Shown here: piece after piece, positions 46,425 through 56,002 of the stretch
How the letters are laid out: every line of letters starts with the position of its first letter
Numbering within the stretch: position 1 is the first letter of the stretch
Assembly (NCBI GenBank): GCA_958295885.1
Contig: OY282380.1
Coordinates: forward strand, 3,100,001-3,164,000
Direction of reading: 5' to 3'
DNA length: 64,000 nucleotides
Origin: Arenicellales bacterium
GTDB lineage: Bacteria; Pseudomonadota; Gammaproteobacteria; Arenicellales; JAJDZL01
The notes under the pieces: model-generated
The model's input: the letters and a program-made list of their open reading frames with translations, nothing else
Told to the model about the DNA's origin: nothing
Databases searched by the model: none
Made by a program: the position numbers and the translations under genes

Positions 46425-49400
46425 CCAGCGCGAACGCGAACTAGCTCTTGACACGAGGAAATCGTTCATCGTTCAAGCGCCCGCGGGCTCCGGCAAAACG
46501 GAGCTTCTCATCAGCCGATACATCTGTCTTCTCGCTGTGGTCAGGCAGCCTGAAGAAATTCTGGCAATGACATTTACGCGCAAAGCGACCGCTGAGATGC
46601 GAAGTCGAGTGCTTGAAGCTTTGGACCCGCAGTCGGGTGTCAAACTGCACTCCAAAGCCGCAAGACGCGCAGTCGATAAGGCACGGGAAAAATCGCAGAA
46701 ACTTGGCTGGGATTTGCATAATCAGCCATCCAGACTGCAGATCAAAACCATTGACAGCCTGACGAACGAACTTGTTCGAAATATGCCATGGTCTTCAAGA
46801 TACGGTGCGGTCCCGAGATTCACGGACAAATTGGATGAGGTGCTGACCGCAGCTGCGGAAAGTACGATTGAATCCATCCAGCCGAACACAGAGCAGAGTC
46901 ATGCGATTGCTGCACTTCTTTTTGCTGTGGACAATAACGCTGACAGGCTGGTCGAGTTGATCGTGACCATGTTAAGAAAACGAGATCAATGGATTCGCAT
47001 CCTCCAGGAAAACAATTTCGAATTTGATGATCAGGCTCGAAATAGAATCGAAACGGTAGGTCGCTCATTTGTGAAACGTCTGCTGGATGACCTGCGAGAC
47101 AAATTCCCACGCGAAGCTTTCAAGCTTCTGCGGCTGCATGAGTTAGATCATTTAAATCGAGACGATATCAAAGTCTGGAACGAAATCGCTGACGGATTGC
47201 TGGTTCAGAGCAATGCTTGGCGAAAGAGGATTAAAAAGCTGTCAGCCCTGCGTGGACTAGACAGTGATGAAATCAAGAAAGTCATCAGCGAATGCAGGAA
47301 AGTACCCAATCTGGATGCAGAGTTGGGCCGCTACGGCCGCTACTGTCCTTTCTATCAGTATGAAGACAGACAGTGGGAGCTGCTGCAGGCAATTTCCGTG
47401 GTATTGACCTTTGCGCTGGCTCATCTGAAACTGGAATTTCGGAAACGAGGTGAAGTGGATTTTATCGAGATCGCTCAACAGTCGGTTAAAGCGCTCGGCA
47501 CTCCCGAAAATCCGACAGATCTGATGTTTGTTCTTGACTATCGGTTTCAACATATTCTCGTCGACGAATTTCAGGATACTTCAATTACCCAGCTGAATCT
47601 GATTCAGTCTCTTATTGGCGGCTGGCAGCCGAACGATGGTCGAACCTTGTTTATGGTGGGTGATCCGATGCAGTCGATCTATCGATTTCGGGAAGCTGAA
47701 GTTGGGATTTTTCTATCGGTCATGAAATATGGCATCGGCGCCTTGATGCCAAGGCCGCTGCACCTCACCCAGAACTTCAGGTCGAATCGTGATTTAGTCA
47801 ATTGGTTTAACGTCGTTTTCCAGGCATCTTTCCCGATCAATCCAAACATACTTCGCAGTGAAGTCGCCTACGCGCGGTCTGCATCTGCGAATGAAAACTT
47901 AGGATCTCAGGCGGTACGGATTCGACTTCAGCCAAATAAGCTCAAACAGCATATCACGCTGCCTAGAGAAGCCGCTCAGCTGGTGTCCGATCTCAAAAAT
48001 TTTCTGGAGCGAAATCGGGAATCCAATGTGCGCGCTGCAATCCTGCTGAGAGCTCGAAAACACGCAAACGACATCGTTCCTCTGCTGCGAAAAGACAATG
48101 TAAAATTCTACGCGGACCAAATGTTCACGCTGTCTGAGCGGCTGGTGATCAAAGATTTGCTGTCACTCACCAGGGCTCTCCTGAAGCTCGAGAGCAGAAC
48201 AGCCTGGCTGGCTGTATTACGTGCGCCGTGGTGTGGCTTGACTCTGGACGATCTGCTGACGATTGCATCGGATAAAAACTTAATTTGGCGATCAATCAGC
48301 AAAGATACTGTCCTCAGTCGTCTGTCGGAAGACGGCCGCACTCGAATTAAGAGAGTGCGGAATACATTTCAGCGGGCGTTCTCAGCGCGTGGACAGATGG
48401 AACTTCGACAGCTGGTGGAGGACACATGGGTGCTTCTCGGCGGTCCCGCCTGCGTCTCCCCAAGTGACCTTAGGAATGCCCAGCTTTTCCTTGACCTGGT
48501 GGAACGGTATTCGAAAGGTTCGTCAGTCGAACACTTGGACCAATTTGAGCAGAAACTAAGCAGTCTGTACGCTGTGCCGGAATGTACTTTAGACGATGCC
48601 GACGTTTATGTTTCAACCATTCATAATGCCAAAGGCCTGGAATTTGACGCGGTTTTTCTGCCGTCTTTCAACAGATCACAAGGCCGCTCCGAAGATTCTC
48701 TGATTGAATGGTCTGAAGTTGTGACAGAGAAAGAAGAACAGCAGTTCATCGTATGCCCCATCAAACGAACCGGCACAGACGACATTGAAGTGATTTACCC
48801 ATACATTAGAAAATGGAACAGTGATAAGGACGATCAGGAAAGGATCAGGCTTGCCTATGTGGCATGTACTCGCGCAAAAGGAGAGCTTTATATCTACGGC
48901 GCTGTGAGAAAAATCAAAAAGGCGCCTGGTTCGAATTTGGATTTCAGCGCCTATAAAGGTTCGCTGCTGGGCTGTCTGCTGCCTGGTATTGCTGCGAGCG
49001 AATGCCAGTATGTATCATGGTTCGGTAGTGAAGAAAAGAGTGAAGCTGAACATCTTGCAGAAGGACAATCCTCTACGCTGCCTGTTTTAGCCCGATTGCC
49101 GAATCCCTGGGTGATGCCGGAAGCCCCCGCTTCACTGCGATTTTCCGATCAGGAGTTGGAAACTCCCGGTGATTTGGATTTCATTAAGTTCGACTGGGCG
49201 GGCAGCGTAGCAGTTTGGGTTGGGACAGTCGTTCACAGATGGCTTGAACGGATTGCCCTTACGGGACTGGAAACGTGGAGTATCGACCGACTCAGGGGAG
49301 AGCGGTCAAAGTGGAAGAGTCAGCTTCGGCAGTTAGGTCTCGCAGACGATAAAGAGCAGCTGTCCCATGCGCTCAGCAGAATCGAGACTGCATTGTCCAA

Positions 49401-49728
49401 TGTTCTTTCTGACCGACGCGGACACTGGCTGCTCAACTCACACCACCGTCACGCTGAATCAGAATTTCGTATCACAGGCTATATTGACGGCGCATTCAGA
49501 AATGTCGCACTGGACCGTACGTTTGTCAATGCGGACGATGTTCGTTGGATCGTAGACTACAAGACGGGTTCGACAAAGGGAAACATTGAGCAGTTTCTTG
49601 ATGCGGAAGTATCGCGGTACAGAAAACAACTCGTAGACTGCAAAAGAATTATGGCGGGAATGGAGTCGCGCACCATTCGAATGGGCCTGTATTTTCCGAT
49701 GTTCCCGGCATGGCGCGAAGTCACCTGA
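46417..49728 (+). CDS. UvrD/RecB-like helicase-nuclease (AddA-like)
   Basis: 1,103 residues from the ATG at 46417, in the overlap with the previous gene. Superfamily-1 helicase motifs: QAPAGSGKTELLISRY (~20-35), MTFTRKATAEM, ILVDEFQDTS (~380), VGDPMQSIYRFREA, HLTQNFRSN, STIHNAKGLEFDAVF and RLAYVACTRAKGELY. The C-terminal nuclease domain has WIVDYKTG near 1045, the RecB motif. It is the motor partner of the AddB-like protein. The start upstream at 46300 would overlap the neighbour by 125 bp and is not needed. Confidence 0.93.
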   Translation: MNDQRERELALDTRKSFIVQAPAGSGKTELLISRYICLLAVVRQPEEILAMTFTRKATAEMRSRVLEALDPQSGVKLHSKAARRAVDKAREKSQKLGWDLHNQPSRLQIKTIDSLTNELVRNMPWSSRYGAVPRFTDKLDEVLTAAAESTIESIQPNTEQSHAIAALLFAVDNNADRLVELIVTMLRKRDQWIRILQENNFEFDDQARNRIETVGRSFVKRLLDDLRDKFPREAFKLLRLHELDHLNRDDIKVWNEIADGLLVQSNAWRKRIKKLSALRGLDSDEIKKVISECRKVPNLDAELGRYGRYCPFYQYEDRQWELLQAISVVLTFALAHLKLEFRKRGEVDFIEIAQQSVKALGTPENPTDLMFVLDYRFQHILVDEFQDTSITQLNLIQSLIGGWQPNDGRTLFMVGDPMQSIYRFREAEVGIFLSVMKYGIGALMPRPLHLTQNFRSNRDLVNWFNVVFQASFPINPNILRSEVAYARSASANENLGSQAVRIRLQPNKLKQHITLPREAAQLVSDLKNFLERNRESNVRAAILLRARKHANDIVPLLRKDNVKFYADQMFTLSERLVIKDLLSLTRALLKLESRTAWLAVLRAPWCGLTLDDLLTIASDKNLIWRSISKDTVLSRLSEDGRTRIKRVRNTFQRAFSARGQMELRQLVEDTWVLLGGPACVSPSDLRNAQLFLDLVERYSKGSSVEHLDQFEQKLSSLYAVPECTLDDADVYVSTIHNAKGLEFDAVFLPSFNRSQGRSEDSLIEWSEVVTEKEEQQFIVCPIKRTGTDDIEVIYPYIRKWNSDKDDQERIRLAYVACTRAKGELYIYGAVRKIKKAPGSNLDFSAYKGSLLGCLLPGIAASECQYVSWFGSEEKSEAEHLAEGQSSTLPVLARLPNPWVMPEAPASLRFSDQELETPGDLDFIKFDWAGSVAVWVGTVVHRWLERIALTGLETWSIDRLRGERSKWKSQLRQLGLADDKEQLSHALSRIETALSNVLSDRRGHWLLNSHHRHAESEFRITGYIDGAFRNVALDRTFVNADDVRWIVDYKTGSTKGNIEQFLDAEVSRYRKQLVDCKRIMAGMESRTIRMGLYFPMFPAWREVT

Positions 49729-49952
49729 ATGACTTGCCCTCTTCTTTCGGCATTGATGTCAGATCAACAAAGAACACATTGGCAGTCCATGAAAATGGAG
49801 GTGCACGGCATTCCTTTTCCTGTCAGGGCAGTCCCGTATTGCAGATTAAGAATGGATGTTTTCGGTTCGGTGCAGGAAATTTAATTGATTAAATCGTTAT
49901 AATTTTTGTTTCCTCGTAGCTTCACGAATTTGCTTGACTTGATGAATCAATT
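49729..49952. other. Gap before rpe
   Basis: No gene. A TATAAT at 49898-49903 lies 50 bp before rpe but has no good -35 element; probably the rpe promoter region. Confidence 0.35.
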
Positions 49953-50621
49953 ATGGACAGTGTGATTGCACCTTCTATTCTTTCCGCTGACTTTGCGCGG
50001 TTGGGGCAGGAGGTTGAAGCGGTAGTTGAAGCGGGTGCTGACTGGATCCATTTTGATGTCATGGACAACCATTTCGTGCCCAATCTGACAATCGGTCCGA
50101 TGGTCTGTAAAGCGCTCAGAAACTACGGAATCAATTCACCGGTTGACGTTCACCTGATGGTTCAGCCTGTTGACCGCCTCATCGGAGATTTTATTGAAGC
50201 TGGCGCAAACTCCATCACGTTCCATCCCGAAGCATCACAGCACGTTGACAGAACGATCAGCCTGATTCGAGAAAACGGCTGTTCTCCTGGCATTGTATTG
50301 AATCCAGCGACTCCTTTGACTTGGCTGGACTACACCATCGACAGCATTGATCTTATTCTGATCATGTCGGTCAACCCTGGATTTGGGGGACAAAAGTTCA
50401 TTCCGTATGTATTGGACAAAATCAAACAGGTAAAATCCCGCATTGACAGTCAGTCCAGACCGATCAGACTTCAGGTCGACGGCGGCGTAAAAATTGACAA
50501 TATTGGAAAAATCGCGGGAGCAGGAGCGAATGCGTTTGTTGCAGGGTCCGCAATTTTTGAGTCGGAGTCATACGAAGAAACCATTCGTCTGATGCGGGAT
50601 GAAATTGCAAAAGCGAGCTGA
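49953..50621 (+). CDS. rpe: Ribulose-phosphate 3-epimerase
   Basis: 222 residues, normal length. TIM-barrel signatures: [58 protein letters not shown] and [11 protein letters not shown]. It interconverts ribulose 5-phosphate and xylulose 5-phosphate in the pentose phosphate pathway. In many gammaproteobacteria rpe, gph and trpE are neighbours; here gph is absent between rpe and trpE. Confidence 0.97.
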   Translation: MDSVIAPSILSADFARLGQEVEAVVEAGADWIHFDVMDNHFVPNLTIGPMVCKALRNYGINSPVDVHLMVQPVDRLIGDFIEAGANSITFHPEASQHVDRTISLIRENGCSPGIVLNPATPLTWLDYTIDSIDLILIMSVNPGFGGQKFIPYVLDKIKQVKSRIDSQSRPIRLQVDGGVKIDNIGKIAGAGANAFVAGSAIFESESYEETIRLMRDEIAKAS

Positions 50622-50733
50622 TTTTCCTGCCTTTAGCGTATCGTGATTCGGTTTAATTCGCATAATGTGGTGACGCTGCCGTAACCGCTCATTATCGTTC
50701 CAGATTTCGGCCTCACAAGTTCAGCAGACATTC

Positions 50734-52221
50734 ATGCTTACGCACGATCAATTTTACGATTATTGTCGTCAGGGTTACACCCATCTGCCCTTTGTACGGG
50801 AAATTCTAGCGGACTTCGATACGCCGCTCAGCACCTACTATAAACTTGCGAATCAACCGTATTCATACTTGTTTGAGTCCGTGCAGGGCGGTGAAAAATG
50901 GGGTCGATTCTCCATTATTGGGTTACCACATTCAGTCCGGCTTGAAGCTCGCGAGAACGAGCTTACACTTTGGGAAAACGGCAGAATTGCCAAGTGCTGG
51001 AACAGCGAAGACCCGCTGGAAGACGTCAGAGAGTTTCATGAGCAGTTTCGCGTCCCTGAGATGCCGGAACTGCCCAAGTTTACCGGTGGATTGGTCGGCT
51101 ACTTCGGATACGACACCGTACGTTACGTTGAACCGACACTGCAGGATGGTCGAAAACCAAGAGACATGGATGTCCCAGACTTATGCTTGATGGTGTCGGA
51201 TGAGGTTGTCGTATTCGACAATTTATCGGGTCGGCTTTTTATTGTGGTGCATGTCGATACGACCCGCGGTGAGGATTGGGAGTACGGTGTCGCACGATTG
51301 AATTCACTGACTGAAAAACTGCGGGCCCCGGTTGCATCCAGGCCGGCATTGTCACTTCATTCGGAAGCCAAAGAATCTGAATTCGAATCGATCTTCGGTA
51401 AAGAATCCTATGAGAATGCGGTCCGAAAGTGTCGTGAATATGTTCTGGCAGGAGATGTATTCCAGGTTGTCATTTCGCAGAGACTGTCTGCGAAATTTAA
51501 AGGGAATCCGATTGACCTGTATCGTGCGTTAAGAACGCTCAATCCGTCCCCCTATATGTACTACCTGAATTTGGATTCTTACCAAATTGTCGGCGCGTCT
51601 CCCGAAATATTAGTGCGCTCTGAAGATGGCATTGTTACGATTCGGCCTCTCGCCGGAACCAGACCGAGAGGCGCGGACGAGGAAGAGGATCGACAGCTTG
51701 AAAAAGACTTGCTAGCTGATGAGAAGGAGCGGGCAGAACATGTAATGCTTGTCGACTTGGGACGGAACGATGTGGGCAGGGTTTCCAAACTAGGGACGGT
51801 TCGAGTGTATGACGTTATGGAAATTGAGCGATATTCTCACGTGATGCACATTGTTTCCAATGTTACGGGGGAACTCAATGAAGGGATGGACGCAATTGAC
51901 GTGCTTCGTGCTGCGCTGCCCGCCGGAACCGTGAGCGGCGCTCCCAAAGTTCGCGCGATGGAGATAATTGACGAGCTGGAACCGCATAAACGGGGAATTT
52001 ACTCAGGCGCGGTCGGTTACATTGGCTGGAATGGAAATCTGGATACCGCAATTGCGATTCGCACAGCAGTTCTGATCGGGGATCAGGTTCATGTCCAGGC
52101 AGGGGCAGGGCTTGTCGCAGATTCAGTTCCGGAAACTGAATGGTTTGAAACCATGCACAAGGCCCGTGCAATTTTGCGCGCCGTTGCAATTGCTGAGAAT
52201 CCGGAGGAATCGAGTGATTAA
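50734..52221 (+). CDS. trpE: Anthranilate synthase component I
   Basis: 495 residues, chorismate-binding family. Feedback-site region at the N-terminus (YSYLFESVQGGEKWGRFSIIG), then catalytic motifs TIRPLAGTRPRG, EHVMLVDLGRNDVGRV, AGTVSGAPKVRAMEIIDEL and the final QAGAGLVADS. It makes anthranilate from chorismate with TrpG. No trpG or trp leader is seen. Its last codons overlap the channel gene by 8 bp, and that gene's ribosome site (GGAGG at 52203-52207) lies inside trpE. Confidence 0.97.
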   Translation: MLTHDQFYDYCRQGYTHLPFVREILADFDTPLSTYYKLANQPYSYLFESVQGGEKWGRFSIIGLPHSVRLEARENELTLWENGRIAKCWNSEDPLEDVREFHEQFRVPEMPELPKFTGGLVGYFGYDTVRYVEPTLQDGRKPRDMDVPDLCLMVSDEVVVFDNLSGRLFIVVHVDTTRGEDWEYGVARLNSLTEKLRAPVASRPALSLHSEAKESEFESIFGKESYENAVRKCREYVLAGDVFQVVISQRLSAKFKGNPIDLYRALRTLNPSPYMYYLNLDSYQIVGASPEILVRSEDGIVTIRPLAGTRPRGADEEEDRQLEKDLLADEKERAEHVMLVDLGRNDVGRVSKLGTVRVYDVMEIERYSHVMHIVSNVTGELNEGMDAIDVLRAALPAGTVSGAPKVRAMEIIDELEPHKRGIYSGAVGYIGWNGNLDTAIAIRTAVLIGDQVHVQAGAGLVADSVPETEWFETMHKARAILRAVAIAENPEESSD

Positions 52222-53035
52222 AGTCTGCAAATCAATTGTCGAATGGCCTTGGTTCGAGCGATCAATTCTTTCTTTGATCGTTCTGAATGGAGTTGTGCTT
52301 GGTTTGGAAACGTACCCGTTTCTTGCATCCAACTTTCATCTCCAATTTGTGACGTTCAATCAGTTGGTGCTGATTGTTTTTGTTGTCGAAGCTGTGATTA
52401 AAATCATCGCAGTCGCTCCTCGATTTCAACTTTATTTCCTGAATGGATGGAATTTGTTCGATTTCACGATCGTGGTGTTTTCTCTCATTCCACAAACGGG
52501 CGAGTATGCGCTGATTGCGAGAATGGTGAGACTTCTGCGCATCATGCGTCTCATCACGGCTGTACCGGAGCTGCGGCTGATCGTGGTCACGCTGATTCGA
52601 TCGCTGCCCGGCCTAGGTCATGTGATTCTGCTTCTGGCAGTGCTTTTCTATATCTATGCAATCGCAGGTTACCATCTCTTTCATGAACATGATCCTTTTC
52701 ACTGGAACTCACTCGGCATCTCTTTAATCACTCTGTTCCGGGTTTTGACGCTTGAAGACTGGACTGACGTGATGTACACAGCGATGGAACTCCATCATCT
52801 AGCGTGGGTTTACTTTGTAAGTTTTGTTGTGGTTGCTGCATTTGTTGTGATCAACATGTTCATTGCTGTGGTTTTGAACAATCTGCATAAAACTCAGCAG
52901 GAAAGTGAAATCACGCAGGTCTCAAACGTAAGAGGGCAGATTATCTACGAACTTCGAGAATCTCGAAAGACCTTGGAAAGAGTTGAACGAGCGCTGAAGC
53001 GCAGTCAGCAGGAGCTGAACCGACCTCAAGATTGA
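52214..53035 (+). CDS. Voltage-gated ion channel, NaChBac/NavAb family, acidic filter
   Basis: 273 residues from the GTG at 52214. Six-segment single-subunit layout. S4 holds spaced Arg residues (RMVRLLRIMRLI); S6 ends with FVVINMFIAVVLNN, and a C-terminal coiled coil follows. The selectivity filter is T179-L-E-D-W-T-D185, whereas Na+-selective members have TLESWSM. The added Asp at positions equivalent to NavAb 178 and 181 resembles the Ca2+-selective CavAb design (TLDDWSD), so calcium permeation is plausible but inferred. It overlaps trpE by 8 bp and is probably translationally coupled to it. Confidence 0.9.
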   Translation: MIKVCKSIVEWPWFERSILSLIVLNGVVLGLETYPFLASNFHLQFVTFNQLVLIVFVVEAVIKIIAVAPRFQLYFLNGWNLFDFTIVVFSLIPQTGEYALIARMVRLLRIMRLITAVPELRLIVVTLIRSLPGLGHVILLLAVLFYIYAIAGYHLFHEHDPFHWNSLGISLITLFRVLTLEDWTDVMYTAMELHHLAWVYFVSFVVVAAFVVINMFIAVVLNNLHKTQQESEITQVSNVRGQIIYELRESRKTLERVERALKRSQQELNRPQD

Positions 53036-53145
53036 AGGAACGCACTGCCGACCAGCATTAGACGGCCGGAGTTCCCGCAGTTGACGGATTTGAAACCTTG
53101 TGAAATTTCTGTAAGGCCATTCCATCAAAGACATGCATTGACAAC

Positions 53146-54165
53146 ATGGTAGTGCTCGGAATCGAAACCTCTTGTGACGACACGGGAGTCGCAGTTTATG
53201 ATTCAGCGAAGGGACTTCTTACGAATCGCTTTTCCTCTCAAATTGAAATCCATCGGCTGTATGGAGGAGTCGTGCCCGAGCTTGCGGCACGCGACCATAT
53301 TCGAAAAGTCATTCCTCTGGTCATGTCCGTGCTGGAAGACTGCGGTCTCGAAGCATCGGATATTGATTCCGTTGCTTATACTGCAGGTCCAGGACTCGTG
53401 GGCGCTCTGTTGGTTGGCGCGACTGTCGGTCGAAGCTTGGCCATGGCGCTGTCTATTCCATCGATTGGCGTGCATCATATGGAAGGACACCTGTTGTCGC
53501 CCATGCTGGAAAACGAATTTCCAGAATATCCATTTCTGTCGCTGTTGGTGTCAGGCGGTCATTCGATGTTGGTTGATGTTCGATCGCCCGGATGCTATCG
53601 ACTGCTCGGGCAAACGCGTGATGATGCTGTTGGTGAAGCCTTTGACAAGTTCGCGAAAGTCTTGGGACTGCCTTATCCGGGCGGCCCCAGCATTGAGAAA
53701 ATTGCGAAATTCGGTTCGAAACGGCGCTTCAGATTTCCACGGCCCATGGCACGGCACAAGTCGTTTGATTTCAGCTTTTCCGGTTTGAAAACACATGCCA
53801 GTCTGGAAGCGGCGAAGCATGCCATGGATGAAGAGACGAGATGTGATTTAGCCTTTGCTTTCCAGGAGGCAGCGGTGGGCGCCTTGATCATCAAATGCAA
53901 ATTCGCTCTTGAGCATACGGGATATCGGTCTTTGGTTGTTGCTGGCGGAGTCGGTGCGAATCAACTGCTTCGAAAGCAAATACAGGAACTTATGCACAGT
54001 TTGAATGGTAAAGCCTATTTTCCTTCACTGCAGCTTTGTACGGACAACGGCGCAATGATTGCCTATGCTGGGTTTCTCAGATTACGGACTGGCAACCGGG
54101 AATCTCTCAGTTATGAGGTTTGGCCCCGCTGGTCGCTGGAGAGCCTGCCTCCAATCCCGCTGTAA
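53146..54165 (+). CDS. tsaD: tRNA N6-adenosine threonylcarbamoyltransferase
   Basis: 339 residues of the ASKHA/Kae1 family. MVVLGIETSCDDTGVAVYD begins the nucleotide-binding fold; H111 and H115 (HHMEGH) bind the metal; LLVSGGHSM, GEAFDKFAKVLGLPYPGG and VVAGGVGAN are further motifs. With TsaB, TsaC and TsaE it makes t6A37 on ANN-decoding tRNAs. It stands alone here. A 7-bp dyad TGGAATC / GATTCCA at 54216-54238 follows the gene and might end transcription. Confidence 0.97.
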   Translation: MVVLGIETSCDDTGVAVYDSAKGLLTNRFSSQIEIHRLYGGVVPELAARDHIRKVIPLVMSVLEDCGLEASDIDSVAYTAGPGLVGALLVGATVGRSLAMALSIPSIGVHHMEGHLLSPMLENEFPEYPFLSLLVSGGHSMLVDVRSPGCYRLLGQTRDDAVGEAFDKFAKVLGLPYPGGPSIEKIAKFGSKRRFRFPRPMARHKSFDFSFSGLKTHASLEAAKHAMDEETRCDLAFAFQEAAVGALIIKCKFALEHTGYRSLVVAGGVGANQLLRKQIQELMHSLNGKAYFPSLQLCTDNGAMIAYAGFLRLRTGNRESLSYEVWPRWSLESLPPIPL

Positions 54166-54249
54166 CATCGATTGCGCTGTTTAAGAATTCAGCCTCTGAT
54201 GGCTGTTGCAGTTCCTGGAATCTGAGAATCCGATTCCAGATTCTGCTTC

Positions 54250-54927
54250 TCAAGTATTTTTTAGGTAAGCTTCGACTTCTTCGAGCCGTTTCATAGTGCC
54301 AACATCAAACCAGATGCCGGTGTGAACAGTCCCCCACAACTGCCGAAGTTCGATTGCCGACTTGAAGAGCTGGTTCAGCGGAAACACAGATTCTCGAGCG
54401 CACGCAAACATGTCTTTGCGAAGTCGTCCAATTCCGCTATAGGTCAAAGTCGGAGAATTTTTAAGATTGGTCGGAAGATCGACCCGTCCATCCGACAATA
54501 CGAAATCGCCGTTTGGATGATGATGAGGATTGCTGACAAGAACCAGGCAGCTTTTATCAGCATCCAGCATTAGCAGGTCCGAAAAATTGTAGTCGCACCA
54601 GATGTCAGCGCTGACGACGATGAAGGAGTCCGATTCAATGAGCGGCAATGCCCGTACGATTCCACCACCTGTTTCCAGAGGGACTTCCCCTTCGTCTGAG
54701 TAAACGACTTCTAAATCGTATTTGGAACCACTTCCGATGAATTCGCTGAACTTTCTGGCAAGATAGGAGCGGTTGACGATGACGCGGTTGACACCGGCTT
54801 TTTTCAGGTTGACGAGGTGGTACTCGATGAGTCGATACTTCCCAACTTCAATCAGCGGTTTTGGAAGAGTGTGTGTGAGCGGCCTCATTCTTGTGCCAAG
54901 GCCGGCGCTCAGAATCATGGCATCCAT
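54250..54927 (-). CDS. murU: N-acetylmuramate alpha-1-phosphate uridylyltransferase
   Basis: 225 residues. Nucleotidyltransferase signature SAGLGTRMRPLTHTLPKPL at the N-terminus, YLARKF, and the metal-binding SADIWCDY. It is encoded directly after the sugar kinase AmgK, the same pair and order as in Pseudomonas, where it makes UDP-MurNAc in peptidoglycan recycling independent of de novo synthesis. It starts 11 bp after amgK ends. AmgK/MurU confer fosfomycin bypass in organisms that have them. Confidence 0.92.
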   Translation of the reverse strand: MDAMILSAGLGTRMRPLTHTLPKPLIEVGKYRLIEYHLVNLKKAGVNRVIVNRSYLARKFSEFIGSGSKYDLEVVYSDEGEVPLETGGGIVRALPLIESDSFIVVSADIWCDYNFSDLLMLDADKSCLVLVSNPHHHPNGDFVLSDGRVDLPTNLKNSPTLTYSGIGRLRKDMFACARESVFPLNQLFKSAIELRQLWGTVHTGIWFDVGTMKRLEEVEAYLKNT

Positions 54928-54938
54928 AGAAAAATGAT

Positions 54939-55949
54939 TTAATTCAAGTTCTTGATGAGTTCATGCAGTTGCTTCAGCTCTTGATGTTTATTGCTAACAT
55001 TTTCAATGTACTGCAATGTGGTTGGAATGCTTTGCAGGAATTGTTCCTTGCCATCTCTGTAGTATAATCTAGAAAAAATTCCCGCTATTTTTAGGTGACG
55101 CTGAACTCCCATCAAATCAAACCACTGTGCGAATTCTCTCTCATCACAGCCTAGATTCAATCCAGCTTGGTCGGCTTTGGACAGATAAAGTCGAATCCAT
55201 TTCTGAACCTGTTCTTCGGACCACACGATATAGACATCTCGCAGCAGCGACATCAGGTCATACGTTACAGGCCCGAGAACTGCATTCTGAAAATCGATTA
55301 CTCCAGGATTCCTGCGATCAACATACATGAGGTTTCGAGAGTGATAGTCAAGATGAACCCAAACTTTCGGTTGTTCCAGTGCTTTGCTGATGAGAAATTC
55401 AAATGTGTTTTCGAGGACGTCAGTCCATCTTGCGTTCAATGACAGGTTCAAATGTTTTGCAATATACCATGAAGGCAGCAAATTCATTTCCGTACGCAGC
55501 AAACTGTCGTCATACGGAGGAAGAAACTCCGGGTCCGACGCTGTTGCCTGCTGGATCCTGATCAGTGTTTCCAATGCGTCATCATATAAATAATCAGCGG
55601 TGGAGTTGTTTAGAATCTGTAGGTAAGTTGTTGTGCCAAAATCTGTGATTAACATGAAACCTTTTTGGAAGTCAGCAGCAAAAATCTCTGGAACATTAAT
55701 ATTATGTTCAATGAATTTTCTTGAAATGCGAGCGAAAGGTTCGATCGACATATGTTCAACTGGTGCATCCATAACTATATAACTACGATCACCATGAAAA
55801 ATTCTGAAGTACCTGCGAAAACTGGCGTCTTCTGAGGCGAATTCAATTGAAGTGATGTTGTTGTCTAAAATACTTGAAACCCAGTAAATCAGTTCTCGGA
55901 TACGCGGGTCGTTCCGAGCGAATTGTCTGAGTGGAAGAGCGGCCGACAT
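54939..55949 (-). CDS. amgK: N-acetylmuramate/N-acetylglucosamine anomeric kinase
   Basis: 336 residues from the ATG at 55949; an upstream in-frame start would push the N-terminus into the lptD side. Aminoglycoside-phosphotransferase fold: FRRYFRIFHGDRSYIVMDA, the catalytic WVHLDYHSRNLMYV, and GVIDFQNAVLGPVTYDLM for metal binding. With MurU it turns MurNAc into UDP-MurNAc. It is divergent from lptD, the arrangement seen in Pseudomonas and relatives. The shared intergenic DNA is only ~53 bp. Confidence 0.93.
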   Translation of the reverse strand: MSAALPLRQFARNDPRIRELIYWVSSILDNNITSIEFASEDASFRRYFRIFHGDRSYIVMDAPVEHMSIEPFARISRKFIEHNINVPEIFAADFQKGFMLITDFGTTTYLQILNNSTADYLYDDALETLIRIQQATASDPEFLPPYDDSLLRTEMNLLPSWYIAKHLNLSLNARWTDVLENTFEFLISKALEQPKVWVHLDYHSRNLMYVDRRNPGVIDFQNAVLGPVTYDLMSLLRDVYIVWSEEQVQKWIRLYLSKADQAGLNLGCDEREFAQWFDLMGVQRHLKIAGIFSRLYYRDGKEQFLQSIPTTLQYIENVSNKHQELKQLHELIKNLN

Positions 55950-56002
55950 TATGATAAGAATTTTCCCGAGACGAAATTGGGATAACAAGCTAATAAAACT
56001 AA

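Noticed and set aside
49710-49892. 60-residue ORF after the AddA-like gene
   Set aside because: Overlaps the previous gene's end in another frame and has no motif.
54216-54238. Strong terminator after tsaD
   Set aside because: The hairpin is only 7 bp with an AT-rich stem and the T-run lies ~18 bp further, so it is at best weak.
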